From contig JAQWLM010000017.1 of NCBI GenBank assembly GCA_029247315.1, positions 1 through 64,000 of the forward strand: 64,000 bases of DNA, read 5' to 3'. This DNA comes from AAA164-E04 sp014239995 (GTDB lineage Bacteria > Verrucomicrobiota > Verrucomicrobiia > Limisphaerales > AAA164-E04). This document shows positions 62,642 to 64,000 of the stretch, piece by piece (positions within the stretch are counted from its first letter, which is position 1; the number at the start of each line of letters is the position of its first letter). The notes beneath the pieces were generated by a model. The model did not search any database. It saw nothing but the letters and a program-made list of their open reading frames with translations, and was not told where the DNA came from. A program made the translations under genes and the position numbers.

Positions 62642-63631
62642 GTGTCCATTCAACTCACCATTCTTGGAAGCGGATCGGGCGGCAACTGCGCCTATGTGGA
62701 GACCTCGGGGACGCGCCTGCTTATTGATGCTGGATTCAGTGGAAAACAGATTCGTCAACGACTGAGCAGCATTGGTCGCACGCTGGAGAGATTGGACGGT
62801 ATTTTGCTGAACCATGAACATTCTGATCACACCAAAGGACTTAAAGTAGTCGCTGCAAAGCTAGGTATTCCCGTCTACGCTAATCGACTCACCATGGATG
62901 CGGTCAGCAGCCAGTTCAAAAGCCAATTCAACCGCAAAATTTTCCACACCGGACAGTCCTTTGAAATCGGCGATGTCGAGGTGGAAACCTTCAGTATTCC
63001 GCACGATGCCCAAGATCCCGTTGGCTTTCTGGTTCGATCCAATGATGGCAACATCGGCTTCCTGACAGATTTGGGGCATGCTACTCGCATGGTGCTCGAC
63101 CGTGTACGCCCTGCCAAGGCCCTCATTTTGGAGACCAATTACGATCTTCAACTCCTTCAGGAGGACACCAAACGTCCTTGGAGTATCAAGCAACGTATTA
63201 CCAGTCGACACGGACATTTGAGTAATCATGCTGCCGGAGAGGCAGCCAGGGACCTGGTTTCAGGTCAACTCGAACACATATTCATGGCACATCTTTCCAG
63301 AGACTGTAATCATCCATCCCTTGCAGAGAAAACGGTAAGAGAGGAAATCGACAAAACAGGTGCCGGGCATATTCATATTCATCGTACCGACCAGAATGAG
63401 CCCTCCCCCACCCTGACCATTGGAGTCACCGCCTCCGGGTCATGCGATGCATCTATCGACCCTTCAGAGATTCCCACGACAGATGACCCACCGCTTCAAC
63501 CATCGGCGAACTCCAGTCCTGTAAAAGAACCCGAAGAGCCCTCTGCAAGCAGCCAGAAACACAAGTCCTTCTTTGATGCACTGCAGGATACGCTTGAAAC
63601 ATCTCCGCCCCCTGACCCCTTGTCAAAATAA
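62642..63631 (+). CDS. YycJ/WalJ-type metallo-beta-lactamase-fold hydrolase
   Basis: A 329-residue protein. The N-terminal 260 residues match the YycJ (WalJ) family: LGSGSGGNCAYVE, LIDAGFSGKQIRQRL, the metal motif NHEHSDH (H-x-H-x-D-H), FLTDLGHAT, LETNYD and the late HLSRDCNHP. Relatives have 5'-3' exonuclease activity on DNA or act as single-domain phosphodiesterases. About 70 extra residues rich in P, S and E form the C-terminus. It begins at GTG 62642; the spacing of the upstream purines is poor. Confidence 0.87.
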   Translation: MSIQLTILGSGSGGNCAYVETSGTRLLIDAGFSGKQIRQRLSSIGRTLERLDGILLNHEHSDHTKGLKVVAAKLGIPVYANRLTMDAVSSQFKSQFNRKIFHTGQSFEIGDVEVETFSIPHDAQDPVGFLVRSNDGNIGFLTDLGHATRMVLDRVRPAKALILETNYDLQLLQEDTKRPWSIKQRITSRHGHLSNHAAGEAARDLVSGQLEHIFMAHLSRDCNHPSLAEKTVREEIDKTGAGHIHIHRTDQNEPSPTLTIGVTASGSCDASIDPSEIPTTDDPPLQPSANSSPVKEPEEPSASSQKHKSFFDALQDTLETSPPPDPLSK

Positions 63632-63649
63632 CCTAGACAGAAGGCGCCC

Positions 63650-64000
63650 ATGAACCAGGATCACCCACTGAAGATTCACCCTGAGCTTCCCTCCCAGCGG
63701 TCAACCCGTATCGGCATTATAGGGAGTGGTTTCATCATCAATGACTGCCACTTACCGGCCTACCGTAAGGTTGGATTTAATCCGGTTGCCATCGCTTCAC
63801 GGAATTCGGAAAATGCCGAGGCGGTTGCTGCCAAGCATTCCATTCAAAAGGTCCACCCCTCCGTAAACTCTTTGTTGGAGGATGACAGTATCGAGGTTTT
63901 GGATATCGCTGTACCTCCAGATGTACAAGTCGATTTGATAGAACAGGTCTGTGCACGGGGGCGAGTCAGGGGAATCCTGGCCCAGAAACCACTTGGCATG
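63650..64000 (+). CDS. Gfo/Idh/MocA-family oxidoreductase, truncated by the right edge
   Basis: The first 117 codons from ATG 63650, with AGAAGG 8 nt upstream. The NAD(P)-binding Rossmann fold shows RIGIIGSGFIINDCHLPAY, then IASRNSENAEAVAAKH, LDIAVPP and the conserved AQKPLGM, with Q in place of the common E before KP. Family members oxidise or reduce sugars and inositols with NAD(P). The substrate cannot be judged from this fragment. Confidence 0.88.
   Translation, partial: MNQDHPLKIHPELPSQRSTRIGIIGSGFIINDCHLPAYRKVGFNPVAIASRNSENAEAVAAKHSIQKVHPSVNSLLEDDSIEVLDIAVPPDVQVDLIEQVCARGRVRGILAQKPLGM

Noticed and set aside
1..64000. tRNA, rRNA, CRISPR, insertion sequence or prophage
   Set aside because: I saw no cloverleaf-like conserved arms, no regular short repeats with spacers, no transposase and no phage genes. 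A tRNAscan or IS search could still find a weak case.

Overview
The window looks like chromosomal DNA of a PVC-superphylum bacterium, most likely a Verrucomicrobiota member. Evidence: paired Planctomycete-type cytochrome proteins (DUF1549/DUF1553 with DUF1501; DUF1587/1592/1588/1585 with DUF1552), several secreted sulfatases, PVC-type membrane-bound dehydrogenase plus heme/DUF1080 proteins, and a UvrA whose first zinc finger is half lost. LpxA indicates a Gram-negative outer membrane with lipid A. The phylum assignment is inference; there is no rRNA gene to test it. I found no tRNA, rRNA, CRISPR array, insertion sequence or prophage.

Layout. 1-5540 (-): N-terminal 1846 residues of a giant secreted adhesin-like protein with four near-identical 143-residue discoidin-like repeats, two Ig-like, three LamG-like and a PA14-like domain; the gene continues past the left edge. 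5936-9780 (-): stand-alone receiver protein, an MbnP/di-heme peroxidase fusion, and a CREST-family (alkaline ceramidase-like) membrane protein. 10014-20661 (+): a six-gene run of two cytochrome/Tat-protein pairs with two sulfatases between them, probably for use of a sulfated polymer. 20754-26332: lpxA and radC, a sulfatase-like protein that has lost its formylglycine cysteine, a DUF4159 protein, a phosphodiesterase and a DUF6580 membrane protein. 26427-39136: mfd, a small secreted protein, an HTTM protein, a membrane-anchored spermidine-synthase-like protein, a DUF456 protein, infC (apparently starting at AUU), purS-purQ-purL. 39433-55580: polA, a polysaccharide deacetylase/PHP-like fusion, a sulfatase translationally coupled to uvrA, a split PVC-type dehydrogenase pair, a gamma-carbonic-anhydrase-like protein and Mrp. 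55826-57448 (+): a TIR-like/AAA ATPase protein inserted between housekeeping genes and flanked by two near-identical palindromes. 57671-62478 (+): atpB-E-F-H-A-G without atpD and atpC. 62642-64000: YycJ-type hydrolase and the start of a Gfo/Idh/MocA oxidoreductase.

Themes. Much of the window serves extracellular breakdown of complex, probably sulfated, carbohydrates (sulfatases, Tat-exported partners, c-type cytochromes, deacetylase, DUF1080, LamG/PA14/discoidin modules). Interleaved are core genes for repair (mfd, uvrA, polA, radC), purine synthesis, translation initiation and ATP synthesis. The best candidates for new biology are the TIR-AAA gene with its paired palindromes, the MbnP-peroxidase fusion, the cysteine-less sulfatase and the deacetylase/PHP fusion.
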